Notes under the pieces: model-generated
The model's database searches: none
What the model was told of the DNA's origin: nothing
What the model saw: the letters and a program-made list of their open reading frames with translations, nothing else
Position numbers and translations under genes: made by a program
DNA from: an uncultured Collinsella sp.
GTDB taxonomy: Bacteria > Actinomycetota > Coriobacteriia > Coriobacteriales > Coriobacteriaceae
Assembly: GCA_900554455.1 (NCBI GenBank)
Contig: USHT01000056.1
Coordinates: 1 to 6,944 of the forward strand
Length of the DNA: 6,944 bases
Reading direction: 5' to 3'
Shown here: one piece after another, positions 1-6,007 of the stretch
Position numbering within the stretch: position 1 is the first letter of the stretch
Layout of the letters: the number at the start of each line of letters is the position of its first letter

Positions 1-430
1 CGCCCAGCACAACGGTGCGCATGCCGCGCAAAGCGAGGTGCTGAGCGTGGAGCACGGAATCGGTCACATAGGTGACGCCCTCAAGGCGCGGAAGATGCTC
101 GATGAGCTTGAGGGTCGTGGAGCCCGAATCGATATACACAAAGCTATCGGGCTCCACAAGCGCCGCCGCACGGGCGCAGATACGCTCCTTGTCGTCGTTA
201 TGGAGGTCGCTGCGCTCATTAAGCGTTAGGTCGCGCGTCACGTGCGCACGTTCAAGACTCGTCGCTCCACCGTGGACCTTGGCGATGCGATGCGCTCGGT
301 CGAGCGTCTGCAGGTCGCGCCGAATGGTAGACGCCGTCACGCCCAGGGTATCGGCAAGCTCTGGCACAGTAACCGAGCCAGCCTGCTGCACCATCGACAC
401 AATCGCATTAAGCCTATCTTCCGCTAGCAT
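1..430 (-). CDS. DeoR-family transcriptional repressor (3' end cut by window)
   Basis: I translated this from the minus strand; 143 codons (430 to 2) are open to the window edge. The start reads MLAEDRLNAIV, a typical DeoR/GlpR-type N-terminus. A winged helix-turn-helix follows at about residues 19-55 (SVTVPELADTLGVTASTIRR, then the wing with KVHGG). The start of the C-terminal effector-binding, isomerase-like domain is visible at about residues 97-143, with the IDSGSTT phosphate-binding-type motif at 100-106. Family members are about 250 residues, so roughly 100 are missing to the left. An ideal GAGGAGG ribosome binding site lies about 7 nt upstream, inside the last codons of the oxidoreductase gene that ends 3 nt away, so the two are almost certainly co-transcribed and coupled. 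DeoR proteins usually repress sugar or polyol operons and respond to a phosphorylated sugar; the ligand here cannot be told. The family call is firm. Confidence 0.93.
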   Translation of the reverse strand, partial: MLAEDRLNAIVSMVQQAGSVTVPELADTLGVTASTIRRDLQTLDRAHRIAKVHGGATSLERAHVTRDLTLNERSDLHNDDKERICARAAALVEPDSFVYIDSGSTTLKLIEHLPRLEGVTYVTDSVLHAQHLALRGMRTVVLG

Positions 431-433
431 CGC

Positions 434-1513
434 TTAATCCTCCTCGGGATACACGACTCCCCAGTCGGCGCGAAGCCTGGTCATAAGCTCCATAACATCA
501 GAAGCATAACCCAGCAGCTCGCGCTTGGAGTCGTCGCCGGCAACGGCCTTCTCAAGATCGGCCATCTCATAGCACAGGGCGTAAGCCTCGGTGCCGGCGT
601 GGACCTCCTCGCGGTGGCCGTCCGCAGTCCACACGATGGTCGCGTGATCGGCACGCGGATAATCGTTGACCTCGATGTAGCACTTATCGAAGCTGATGAC
701 CGAGCGCTTGGGCTGCTTGGAGTGGAGCGTGAGGCTCACCACGCCCAGCTGCTGTTCGGAATTACGGCATACGATGCCGCCCGCAACGTCAACGCCGGTC
801 TCACAGGTATTGCCCAGCGAGACAACCTCAGCGGGCTGGCTCGCCATAAAGAGGCGCATGACAGACAGGGCATACACGCCAATATCGAGCATGGCACCGC
901 CAGCAAGGTTGCGGTTGTAGAAGCGGTTGGTCAGGTCGCCGTACTCCTTGTAGCTGCCAAAGTTGAGCTGAGCGAGGTTCATGTGGCCGAACTCACCGAC
1001 ATCCATGCGGCGACGCAGCTCCTGATATAAAGGCATGTGGAGCACCGTGGTAGCGTCCATAAGGACAACGTTGTGCTCGTCGGCAATGGCACGGGCCTCG
1101 TCGAGCTCGGCGGAGTTGAGGGTGATGGCCTTTTCGCAGAGCACGTGCTTGCCAGCTGCCAGAGCGGCTCGCAGGTAGGTGATATGCGTGTTGTGCGGCG
1201 TGGTGATATAGACTGCGTCAATGTTCGGATCGGCATAGAGGTCCTCGACCGTTTCATAGACCTTCTCAACGCCATACTGCTCTGCAAAAGCTTGAGCCTT
1301 GGACAGAGTGCGGTTGGCAACGCCCGCAAGCTTGCGGCCGGCAAGAGCGAGAGACTGGGCCATCTGGTTGGCGATAACACCGCAACCGATCACTGCCCAG
1401 CGGAGCTCGGGGGCCGTAAAAATATCGTTGGGGAATCGCTTGTCCTGGACCGAGGCAAATGCCGCCTTAGCGGCTGCTTCGGCGTCGAGCGGAGCCTGTT
1501 TGGAATCTGCCAT
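434..1513 (-). CDS. Gfo/Idh/MocA-family NAD(P)-dependent oxidoreductase
   Basis: This is a 359-residue protein with an N-terminal Rossmann fold: the dinucleotide loop GCGVIA is at residues 43-48 and the strand leading to TTPHNTH at about 101-110. The family's catalytic-lysine motif EKP appears as EKA at 127-129, keeping Lys128. The second domain starts near 135 and carries GGAMLDIGVYAL (205-216). Asp210 and Tyr214, together with the His107/His110 pair, recall the dimeric dihydrodiol dehydrogenase subgroup; this is from memory. The open frame extends 14 codons upstream, but AGGAGG at 1520-1525, six bases before the ATG at 1513, fixes the start at MADSKQ. The first 35 residues are an Ala-rich leader to the fold, not a signal peptide, so the enzyme is cytosolic. 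It likely oxidises or reduces a sugar, polyol or related carbonyl compound, but the substrate cannot be assigned. It is the first gene of a unit with the DeoR repressor. Confidence 0.92.
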   Translation of the reverse strand: MADSKQAPLDAEAAAKAAFASVQDKRFPNDIFTAPELRWAVIGCGVIANQMAQSLALAGRKLAGVANRTLSKAQAFAEQYGVEKVYETVEDLYADPNIDAVYITTPHNTHITYLRAALAAGKHVLCEKAITLNSAELDEARAIADEHNVVLMDATTVLHMPLYQELRRRMDVGEFGHMNLAQLNFGSYKEYGDLTNRFYNRNLAGGAMLDIGVYALSVMRLFMASQPAEVVSLGNTCETGVDVAGGIVCRNSEQQLGVVSLTLHSKQPKRSVISFDKCYIEVNDYPRADHATIVWTADGHREEVHAGTEAYALCYEMADLEKAVAGDDSKRELLGYASDVMELMTRLRADWGVVYPEED

Positions 1514-1519
1514 TATGTG

Positions 1520-1525
1520 CCTCCT
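1520..1525 (-). promoter_or_regulatory. Ribosome binding site that sets the oxidoreductase start
   Basis: On the minus strand AGGAGG is followed by six bases and ATG at 1513-1511. The upstream in-frame starts (TTG at 1555, ATG at 1546) have no comparable Shine-Dalgarno sequence, so the 359-residue form is preferred. Confidence 0.85.
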
Positions 1526-1564
1526 GAGGTATCGGAAGTCCTTCATTTCTAACAACCCTATATT

Positions 1565-1697
1565 CGCACAATTGCGCGCGTATCTGCTCGTATTTGCGTG
1601 TTTATTTTCCTATCGGTCATTATGTAGCCATAGTTGGCAAATTTTTGCGCGGTTATGCACATTATCGCGCAAGGCTATGCGCGTAAATGCGCATGCG
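1565..1697 (-). promoter_or_regulatory. Promoter/operator region of the oxidoreductase-deoR operon with clustered TGCGC motifs
   Basis: This AT-rich stretch upstream of the oxidoreductase carries repeated TGCGC-type motifs flanked by A/T: near 1572-1578 (TTGCGCG), 1593-1600 (TTTGCGTG), 1645-1651 and 1666-1672 (the dyad listed separately), 1677-1683 (ATGCGCG) and 1687-1694 (ATGCGCAT, itself palindromic). The forward motifs lie roughly 22, 51, 32 and 10 bases apart, close to whole helical turns, which would put them on one face of the DNA. A possible minus-strand -10 element is CATAAT at 1624-1619; no good -35 is visible at 16-18 bases, which fits an activator- or repressor-dominated promoter or a wrong -10 choice. 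Binding by the neighbouring DeoR protein is inference from proximity. Confidence 0.45.
1645..1672. promoter_or_regulatory. 28-bp dyad, candidate DeoR operator
   Basis: TTGCGCG at 1645-1651 and CGCGCAA at 1666-1672 are exact reverse complements around a 14-base centre that adds four more symmetric positions, giving 11 of 14 pairs. The dyad lies where the -35 region of a -10 at 1624-1619 would fall, so a bound repressor would block RNA polymerase. The sequence does not resemble a Rho-independent terminator and both flanks are non-coding, so a protein-binding site is the best reading. The identity of the protein is inferred from the adjacent DeoR gene. Confidence 0.5.
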
Positions 1698-1793
1698 ACG
1701 ATCCTTATGAAACATAAAAGGGCGGAACACCATAGTCCTAAAAGACAGAGCCAGCTGTATTACTTCACCCCTCTGGGGGCACCAGACATCAAA

Positions 1794-1856
1794 GGACCGT
1801 CCCAAACTGCCGGCAAAAAAGGAACGTCCCCAGCTGCCGACAGTTTGGGACAGTCC
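1794..1856. repeat. Long imperfect palindrome with GGGAC/GTCCC modules (REP-like)
   Basis: The 22-base arms at 1794-1815 and 1835-1856 are inverted copies with two differences. Both become G-U pairs if the minus strand is transcribed, so the minus RNA could form a continuous 22-bp hairpin with a 19-base loop. The motif GTCCC or its complement recurs at 1799, 1826 (in the loop), 1847 and 1853. There is no ORF and no poly-T tail next to the stem, so this is not a normal terminator. It resembles the palindromic non-autonomous repeats mobilised by Y1 (REP-associated) transposases, but only from general appearance; no transposase gene is in the window. Confidence 0.6.
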
Positions 1857-1881
1857 CTATGTGCCGCTTTCGTTGCAACGG

Positions 1882-1912
1882 CCACTCATTTAAGTATGTC
1901 CCCAATGAGTGG
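1882..1912. repeat. 9-bp perfect inverted repeat with GTCCCC loop, probable part of the same repeat cluster
   Basis: CCACTCATT (1882-1890) and AATGAGTGG (1904-1912) form a perfect 9-bp stem around a 13-base loop ending in GTCCCC. The perfect 10-base palindrome CGTTGCAACG sits just to the left at 1871-1880. The GTCCCC in the loop links it to the neighbouring large palindrome at 1794-1856, suggesting one composite dispersed element of about 120 bp placed just past the ribosomal terminator. Confidence 0.5.
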
Positions 1913-1917
1913 GATAG

Positions 1918-1953
1918 AAAAAGGCCCGGGTGCCGTGGGGCATCCGGGCCTTT
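1918..1953 (-). terminator. Rho-independent terminator after rplX
   Basis: Bases 1920-1934 and 1939-1953 form a 15-bp stem with the GC-rich core GGCCCGG/CCGGGCC, one imperfect pair and a 4-base loop. On the minus strand the stem runs into TTTTT (1922-1918), partly used in the stem. It begins about 27 nt after the rplX stop, the right place to end the ribosomal transcript. The single imperfect pair is a G-U wobble in the plus-strand RNA and an A-C mismatch in the minus RNA, so some activity in the other direction is possible. Confidence 0.85.
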
Positions 1954-1979
1954 GCTAGCAACTTGATGTTGCGGGCAGC

Positions 1980-2285
1980 TTAGAACTTGTGACCGCACTT
2001 CTTGCAGACGCGCAGCTTGTTCTTGCCGTCCTTCTCGTGACCGACGCGGGTAACCTTACCGCACTCGGGGCAAACGAGATTGACGTTAGAGGCGTCGATG
2101 GGAGCCTCCTGCGAAACGATGCCGCCCTGCTGGTTGGCAGCGTTGGGCTTGACGGCCTTCTTGACGACCGAAACGCCCTCGACAACGACCTTGTTCTCGG
2201 CGGGGAGAGCACACAGGACAACGCCCTGCTTGCCGCGATCCTTACCAGAGAGAACCTGGACCTTATCGCCCTTCTTGATATACAT
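1980..2285 (-). CDS. rplX: 50S ribosomal protein L24
   Basis: This 101-residue protein is of normal L24 length. The N-terminal KOW domain is at residues 2-35 ([20 protein letters not shown]), and the protein binds 23S rRNA early in 50S assembly. The C-terminal part has a zinc-ribbon-type pair of CxxC motifs, Cys72/Cys75 and Cys94/Cys97, so this is the zinc-binding-type variant. The start ATG at 2285 is preceded by GGGGAG; rplN ends 13 nt upstream. In most bacteria rplE follows rplX directly; here a terminator and non-coding DNA follow instead, so rplX is the last gene of the transcript. The family call is certain. Confidence 0.98.
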   Translation of the reverse strand: MYIKKGDKVQVLSGKDRGKQGVVLCALPAENKVVVEGVSVVKKAVKPNAANQQGGIVSQEAPIDASNVNLVCPECGKVTRVGHEKDGKNKLRVCKKCGHKF

Positions 2286-2298
2286 ATATCTCCCCTAA

Positions 2299-2667
2299 CT
2301 ACAGGGTCTCGGGAGCGAGCGAGACGATCTTCATGTACTTCTTGTCACGAAGCTCGCGAGCGACGGGCCCGAAGATACGGGTGCCGACGGGCGAACCATC
2401 GTTGTTGATGACAACGCAGGCGTTCTCATCAAAGCGAATGTAGGAGCCATCCTTGCGGCGGATCTCCTTAACGGTGCGAACGACGACGCAACGGACAACG
2501 TCCTTCTTCTTGACGTTGGCGCCAGGGGTAGCCTCCTGGACAGCACCGATGAACACATCGCCGATGCCTGCATAACGACGCTTGGAACCGCCAAGCACCT
2601 TGATGCAGCGAATCTTGCGAGCGCCGGAGTTGTCGGCGACGTTCAGCATGGTTTGCATCTGAATCAT
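2299..2667 (-). CDS. rplN: 50S ribosomal protein L14
   Basis: This complete 122-residue L14 has the canonical bacterial length. It begins [18 protein letters not shown] and has the conserved [12 protein letters not shown] and [20 protein letters not shown] segments. L14 binds 23S rRNA at the subunit interface, forms bridges with 16S rRNA and contacts L19, and is the binding site for the silencing factor RsfS in family members. Its ribosome binding site GGAGGA (2677-2682) is 9 nt from the ATG. A 118-nt structured gap separates it from rpsQ. In E. coli this is the boundary between the S10 and spc operons, so rplN may be controlled separately from the genes before it. Confidence 0.98.
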   Translation of the reverse strand: MIQMQTMLNVADNSGARKIRCIKVLGGSKRRYAGIGDVFIGAVQEATPGANVKKKDVVRCVVVRTVKEIRRKDGSYIRFDENACVVINNDGSPVGTRIFGPVARELRDKKYMKIVSLAPETL

Positions 2668-2692
2668 GGTAGATGTTCCTCCGAACTAAGAA

Positions 2693-2758
2693 CCGAAGAG
2701 AGGTGCGCAGCCTTTAGGCGGCCTGTGGTATGCAAACCAGGCATACGCACATCTTCGG
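2693..2758 (-). ncRNA. Predicted structured RNA element in the rpsQ-rplN gap
   Basis: Nested inverted repeats fill the middle of the gap. The outer stem is CCGAAGA 2693-2699 with TCTTCGG 2752-2758, and the inner stem is GTGCG 2703-2707 with CGCAC 2746-2750. Inside it sit two hairpins, GCC/GGC around TTTA (2710-2719) and TATGC/GCATA with a 7-base loop (2729-2745). Together they suggest a three-way-junction RNA of about 66 nt ending about 10 nt before the rplN ribosome binding site in transcript order. There is no poly-U tail, so it is not a standard terminator. A role as a processing site, attenuator or ribosomal-protein binding site is inference from position. Confidence 0.5.
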
Positions 2759-2785
2759 AAACGTACAAGTCGTAAGAGCGACTGC

Positions 2786-3046
2786 TTATTTAGCGCGCTC
2801 GACGACCTCGATGAGGCGCCAACGCTTCATCTTGGACATAGGACGGGTCTCCATAACGCGGACGGTATCGCCCACGCCAGCCGTGCACTTCTCGTCGTGA
2901 GCGTGCAGCTTCTTGGAGCTGGTCATCATCTTGCCGTACTTGGGGTGACGCTTGCGCTCGGTGATGGTGACAACAATGGTCTTGGCACCGGAGACGGAGG
3001 TAACGACACCCGTACGGACCTTACGCGAGTTACGCGAATCAGTCAT
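2786..3046 (-). CDS. rpsQ: 30S ribosomal protein S17
   Basis: This complete 86-residue S17 has an OB-fold core: VRTGVVTSVSGAKTIVVTI near residues 10-28, the KRHPKYGK loop at 32-39, the HAHDE segment near 48-52 and the GDTVRVMETRPMSKMKRW block at 59-76. S17 is a primary binder of 16S rRNA (5' domain) that helps fold the 30S body. The ATG at 3046 has AAGGAG about 6 nt upstream, and rpmC ends 16 nt before it. The classical last gene of the S10 operon, it is followed here by the structured gap before rplN. Confidence 0.98.
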   Translation of the reverse strand: MTDSRNSRKVRTGVVTSVSGAKTIVVTITERKRHPKYGKMMTSSKKLHAHDEKCTAGVGDTVRVMETRPMSKMKRWRLIEVVERAK

Positions 3047-3062
3047 GTTCTCTCCTTAGGTC

Positions 3063-3278
3063 CTACTCGGCGACAGCGGACTTCTCCGCTGCGATCTCGC
3101 GGGCGCGCTGCTCCGTGAGGACGCGAGCGATGTCCTTCTTCACGGTGTTGACGCGAGCGGTGTTGTCCAGCTGGCTGGTGGCCATCTGGAAACGAAGGTT
3201 AAAGAGCTCGGCGCGCATTTCCTTCAGCTTCTCAACGAGCTGAGCGTCCGAGAGCTCACGAATCTCTGCGGGCTTCAT
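3063..3278 (-). CDS. rpmC: 50S ribosomal protein L29
   Basis: This 71-residue L29 is an all-helical hairpin. Its N-terminal [20 protein letters not shown] leads to the conserved ELFNLRFQMATSQLDNTARV segment (residues 25-44). L29 sits at the peptide exit tunnel next to L23 and contributes to the docking site for trigger factor and SRP. Its ATG overlaps the rplP TAA by one base (TAATG), and its ribosome binding site (AAGGAGGAG) is made of the last rplP codons, so translation is coupled to rplP. The last ten or so residues are Ala/Glu-rich and slightly longer than the E. coli protein (63 residues). Confidence 0.97.
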   Translation of the reverse strand: MKPAEIRELSDAQLVEKLKEMRAELFNLRFQMATSQLDNTARVNTVKKDIARVLTEQRAREIAAEKSAVAE

Positions 3279-3781
3279 TAGTTCTCCTCCTTGGCGGCGG
3301 CGGCGTCCTCAGCAGCCCACTTGGCCTCGAGAGCGGCCTCCTCAGCCATCTCCTTCTCGATGCGCTGCTCAGCGTTCTTAGCAGCAACAATCTTGGTCTT
3401 GATGGGAAGCTTGTGCTGTGCAAGACGCAGAGCCTCGCGAGCGACCTCCTCGGGCACGCCCTTGACCTCGAACATGATGCGGCCGGGCTTGACGACGGCC
3501 ACCCACTCCTCGGGGTTACCCTTACCAGAACCCATGCGAGTCTCGGCAGGCTTCTTGGTGATGGGCTTATCGGGGAAGATCGTGATGTAGACACGACCGC
3601 CACGCTTCATGTAGCGGGTCATAGCAATACGAGCGGCCTCGATCTGACGGTTGGTGATCCAATGGGCCTCGAGAGCCTGGATACCAAACTCGCCGAAATG
3701 CAGCTCGGTATTACCCTTGGCCTGGCCCTTCATGGAGCCACGCTGCACCTTGCGGTGAAGAATACGCTTAGGGGCAAGCAC
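3278..3781 (-). CDS. rplP: 50S ribosomal protein L16 with extended acidic C-terminus
   Basis: Residues 1-135 are standard L16, from [15 protein letters not shown] through [35 protein letters not shown] and [17 protein letters not shown] to LPIKTK. L16 organises the A-site tRNA region of 23S rRNA near the peptidyl-transferase centre and L27. Arg82 matches the arginine hydroxylated in E. coli L16. The usual protein ends near residue 137; here about 30 further residues follow (137-167), rich in Ala, Glu and Lys and predicted as a charged helix. The start is GTG at 3781, overlapping the rpsC TAG by one base and preceded by GAGGAGGGG within the last rpsC codons. The rpmC start overlaps its stop. 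Confidence 0.97.
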   Translation of the reverse strand: MLAPKRILHRKVQRGSMKGQAKGNTELHFGEFGIQALEAHWITNRQIEAARIAMTRYMKRGGRVYITIFPDKPITKKPAETRMGSGKGNPEEWVAVVKPGRIMFEVKGVPEEVAREALRLAQHKLPIKTKIVAAKNAEQRIEKEMAEEAALEAKWAAEDAAAAKEEN

Positions 3782-4491
3782 TACTGACCCCTCCTCTCGG
3801 AGTTACGACGACGAGGACGGGAAGAGCCCTCGAGTGCAGGGTTGGGAACAGGCTGGCCCGGGAGCTTCTCGCCCAGGTAGATCCAGACCTTCACGCCGCA
3901 AGCGCCCATGGTGGTGCTGGCGACAGCCGTGCCGTAGTCGATCTTGGCACGGAGGGTGTGCAGAGGCACGCGACCCTCACGGTACCACTCACGACGGCCC
4001 ATCTCGGCACCGCCGAGACGACCGGAGCACTGGATACGGATGCCCTTAGCGCCGGCCTTGCGGGCGGACTGGACAGCCTTGCGCATAGCGCGACGGAAGG
4101 CAACGCGGCCCTCGAGCTGCTCGGCAATAGACTGAGCAACGAGGTTGGCGTCGAGCTCGGGGCGCTTGATCTCGACAACGTCGACGGAGAGCTGGCCCTT
4201 GGAGACGCCAGCGACCTTCTCGAGCTCGGTGCGGAGGGTATCGATCTCGGCACCCTTCTTACCGATGACAACGCCGGGGCGAGCAGTGAGGATGATGACC
4301 TTCACCTTGTCGCCAGCGCGCTCGATCTCGACGCGGGAGACAGCTGCGCGGGAAAGACGCTTCTCGAGGTACTTGCGGATCTCGAGATCGTTACCGAGGG
4401 TCTTAGCGTAATCCTTCTCTGCGAACCAGCGGGAGCGCCAGTTCTCGGTGATGCCAAGACGGAAGCCGGTGGGGTAGACTTTCTGACCCAT
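3781..4491 (-). CDS. rpsC: 30S ribosomal protein S3
   Basis: This complete 236-residue S3 begins [20 protein letters not shown]. The KH type-2 RNA-binding domain is at about 38-108, with the GKKG loop at 77-80. The C-terminal domain at about 109-210 includes FRRAMRKAV at 132-140, whose basic residues match those linked to mRNA helicase activity at the entry tunnel in E. coli. A basic disordered tail (224-236, [12 protein letters not shown]) follows. S3 forms the mRNA entry channel with S4 and S5. The ATG lies 6 nt after the rplV stop, with AAGGAGG inside the last rplV codons. A long open frame on the opposite strand here is a composition shadow. Confidence 0.98.
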   Translation of the reverse strand: MGQKVYPTGFRLGITENWRSRWFAEKDYAKTLGNDLEIRKYLEKRLSRAAVSRVEIERAGDKVKVIILTARPGVVIGKKGAEIDTLRTELEKVAGVSKGQLSVDVVEIKRPELDANLVAQSIAEQLEGRVAFRRAMRKAVQSARKAGAKGIRIQCSGRLGGAEMGRREWYREGRVPLHTLRAKIDYGTAVASTTMGACGVKVWIYLGEKLPGQPVPNPALEGSSRPRRRNSERRGQ

Positions 4492-4497
4492 ACAGCT

Positions 4498-4869
4498 TTA
4501 CGCCTCCTTTCGAGGAGCAACGACGACGGTGATGTGGGAAGTACGCTTCAGAATGCGAGAAGCGGAACCCTTGGCGCGGGGACGGATGCGCTTAAGCGTC
4601 GGACCCTCGTCAACATAGGCAGCGGCGACAACCAGGTTGTCGGCACGCAGACCGTTGTTGTTCTCGGCGTTCGCAACGGCGGAACGGAGAACCTTCTCGA
4701 CATCCACGGCGACTGCGCGGTCGCAGAAGTGGAGGATGTCGAAGGCCTGAGAGACAGGCTTGCGGCGGATCAGATCGACCACCAGGCGGGCCTTGCTGGG
4801 GGAAACACGCACGTACTTAGCGACGGCGCGAACCTCGGTGGCCTCAGTTTCAATAGACTTAGTTGCCAT
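4498..4869 (-). CDS. rplV: 50S ribosomal protein L22
   Basis: This 123-residue L22 has a globular core, from [20 protein letters not shown] (residues 15-34) to [15 protein letters not shown]. Its extended beta-hairpin, about residues 83-115 with the [13 protein letters not shown] tip, reaches into the nascent-peptide exit tunnel and is the classic site of macrolide-resistance changes in other bacteria. No obvious insertion or deletion is seen in the tip. About ten extra residues precede the core compared with E. coli. The ATG at 4869 is 14 nt from the rpsS stop and has an imperfect AGGGGG ribosome binding site at a long spacing, weaker than its neighbours, so it may depend on coupling. Confidence 0.97.
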   Translation of the reverse strand: MATKSIETEATEVRAVAKYVRVSPSKARLVVDLIRRKPVSQAFDILHFCDRAVAVDVEKVLRSAVANAENNNGLRADNLVVAAAYVDEGPTLKRIRPRAKGSASRILKRTSHITVVVAPRKEA

Positions 4870-4883
4870 TTACGGTTAACCCC

Positions 4884-5144
4884 CTATTTGGCCTTGTGGC
4901 CACGGAACGTACGAGTCGGCGCGAACTCGCCGAGCTTGTGACCAACCATGGACTCGGTAACATACACGGGCACATGCTTGCGGCCGTCGTGGACGGCGAT
5001 GGTGTGACCAACCATCTCGGGGAAGATGGTGGACGCGCGGGACCAGGTCTTCACGACGTCCTTCTTGCCAGCCTCGTTCATCGCGGTGATACGCGAGAGA
5101 AGGCGAGTCTCCACGAACGGGCCCTTTTTGAGACTTCTGCTCAT
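4884..5144 (-). CDS. rpsS: 30S ribosomal protein S19
   Basis: This 86-residue S19 has the hallmark start [12 protein letters not shown], the internal [23 protein letters not shown] (residues 32-54) and the end [19 protein letters not shown]19 sits in the 30S head with S13, near the A-site tRNA and the bridge to the large subunit. The length is slightly shorter than E. coli (92), differing only at the tail. The ATG at 5144 has AGGAGA upstream. It lies 32 nt after the rplB stop, a standard position within the S10 operon. Confidence 0.98.
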   Translation of the reverse strand: MSRSLKKGPFVETRLLSRITAMNEAGKKDVVKTWSRASTIFPEMVGHTIAVHDGRKHVPVYVTESMVGHKLGEFAPTRTFRGHKAK

Positions 5145-5176
5145 AAGTGCTTTCTCCTAAAACTCGGTATCCGAAA

Positions 5177-6007
5177 TTACTTCTTACGGCGACGAATGAT
5201 GTGCTGGTTCGAGACCTTCTTCTTCTTGCGCGTACGAAGGCCCTTCGTCGGCTTACCCCAGGGGGTAACGGAGGGACGACCAGAGGTGTGGTTCTTGCCC
5301 TCGCCACCGCCGTGCGGGTGGTCGACAGGGTTCATGACGGTACCGCGGACGGTCGGGCGCACGTTCATGTGACGCTTACGGCCGGCCTTGCCGATGACGA
5401 TGTTGGAGTGATCGGCGTTGCCGACCTCACCGACGGTGGCGCGGCAGGTAACGAGGATGCGGCGCATCTCGGAGGAAGGCATACGGACGATAGCGTACTT
5501 GCCCTCCTTACCCATCAGCTGGCAGGAGTTACCGGCGGAACGGGCGATAGCAGCGCCCTTGCCCGGCTGGAACTCGACGGCGTGGATGAGCGTACCGACG
5601 GGGATGTCGGCGAGGGGCAGAGCGTTGCCCGGCTTGATGTCGGCGTCAGAACCGGACATGATGGTCTGGCCGACCTCGAGGCCCTTGGGGGCCAGGATGT
5701 AGCGCTTCTCACCGTCAGCGTAGTGCAGCAGAGCGATGCGAGCGGAACGGTTCGGATCGTACTCGATCGTGGCAACCTTGGCGGGCACGCCGTCCTTGTT
5801 GCGCTTGAAGTCGATTACGCGGTAACGACGCTTCACGCCGCCGCCCTGGTGGCGGGTGGTGATGCGGCCGTTGTTGTTACGACCGGCCTTCTTGGGCAGG
5901 GGCTCGAGAAGAGACTTCTCGGGCTTGGTGCAGGTGATCTCGGAGAAATCGGAGATCGTCTGCCAACGCCTACCAGCGGAGGTCGGCTTAAGGTGCTTTA
6001 CAGCCAT
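5177..6007 (-). CDS. rplB: 50S ribosomal protein L2
   Basis: This complete 276-residue L2 begins [17 protein letters not shown]. It has an OB-like domain (about 40-130), an SH3-like domain (about 130-200) and the C-terminal [10 protein letters not shown] loop at 228-237, where His230 matches the histidine (His229 in E. coli) important for peptidyl transfer and subunit association. A basic tail (258-276, RKKKK and RRRKK) follows. The open frame reaches 25 codons further upstream (ATG 6082), but those codons lie in the structured leader and do not resemble L2. The ATG at 6007 has AAAGGG six bases upstream and matches the family start. It follows a 179-nt leader that may control it. Confidence 0.98.
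   Translation of the reverse strand: MAVKHLKPTSAGRRWQTISDFSEITCTKPEKSLLEPLPKKAGRNNNGRITTRHQGGGVKRRYRVIDFKRNKDGVPAKVATIEYDPNRSARIALLHYADGEKRYILAPKGLEVGQTIMSGSDADIKPGNALPLADIPVGTLIHAVEFQPGKGAAIARSAGNSCQLMGKEGKYAIVRMPSSEMRRILVTCRATVGEVGNADHSNIVIGKAGRKRHMNVRPTVRGTVMNPVDHPHGGGEGKNHTSGRPSVTPWGKPTKGLRTRKKKKVSNQHIIRRRKK

Noticed and set aside
599..1552. Two plus-strand open frames opposite the oxidoreductase
   Set aside because: The minus-strand oxidoreductase has clear family motifs and a strong ribosome binding site; the opposite frames show no motifs.
1299..1958. A 219-codon plus-strand frame running from the oxidoreductase start through the non-coding gap
   Set aside because: It crosses the operator dyad, the palindromic repeats and the terminator stem, and its translation looks random.
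2693..2758. A tRNA-like or degenerate tRNA reading of the rpsQ-rplN structure, because the outer stem is 7 bp
   Set aside because: There is no T-loop GTTC-type sequence in the right place, no anticodon arm of proper size and only two inner hairpins.
2740..2768. A possible minus-strand promoter, TTGTAC - 17 nt - TATGCC, before rplN
   Set aside because: Each hexamer matches the consensus at only three of six positions, and the bases are better explained by the RNA stems.
3958..4941. A 327-codon open frame on the plus strand across rpsC and rplV
   Set aside because: It is antisense to two certain ribosomal genes and its protein is Gly/Leu/Asp-rich low-complexity sequence typical of a codon-bias shadow. 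No family resemblance is seen.
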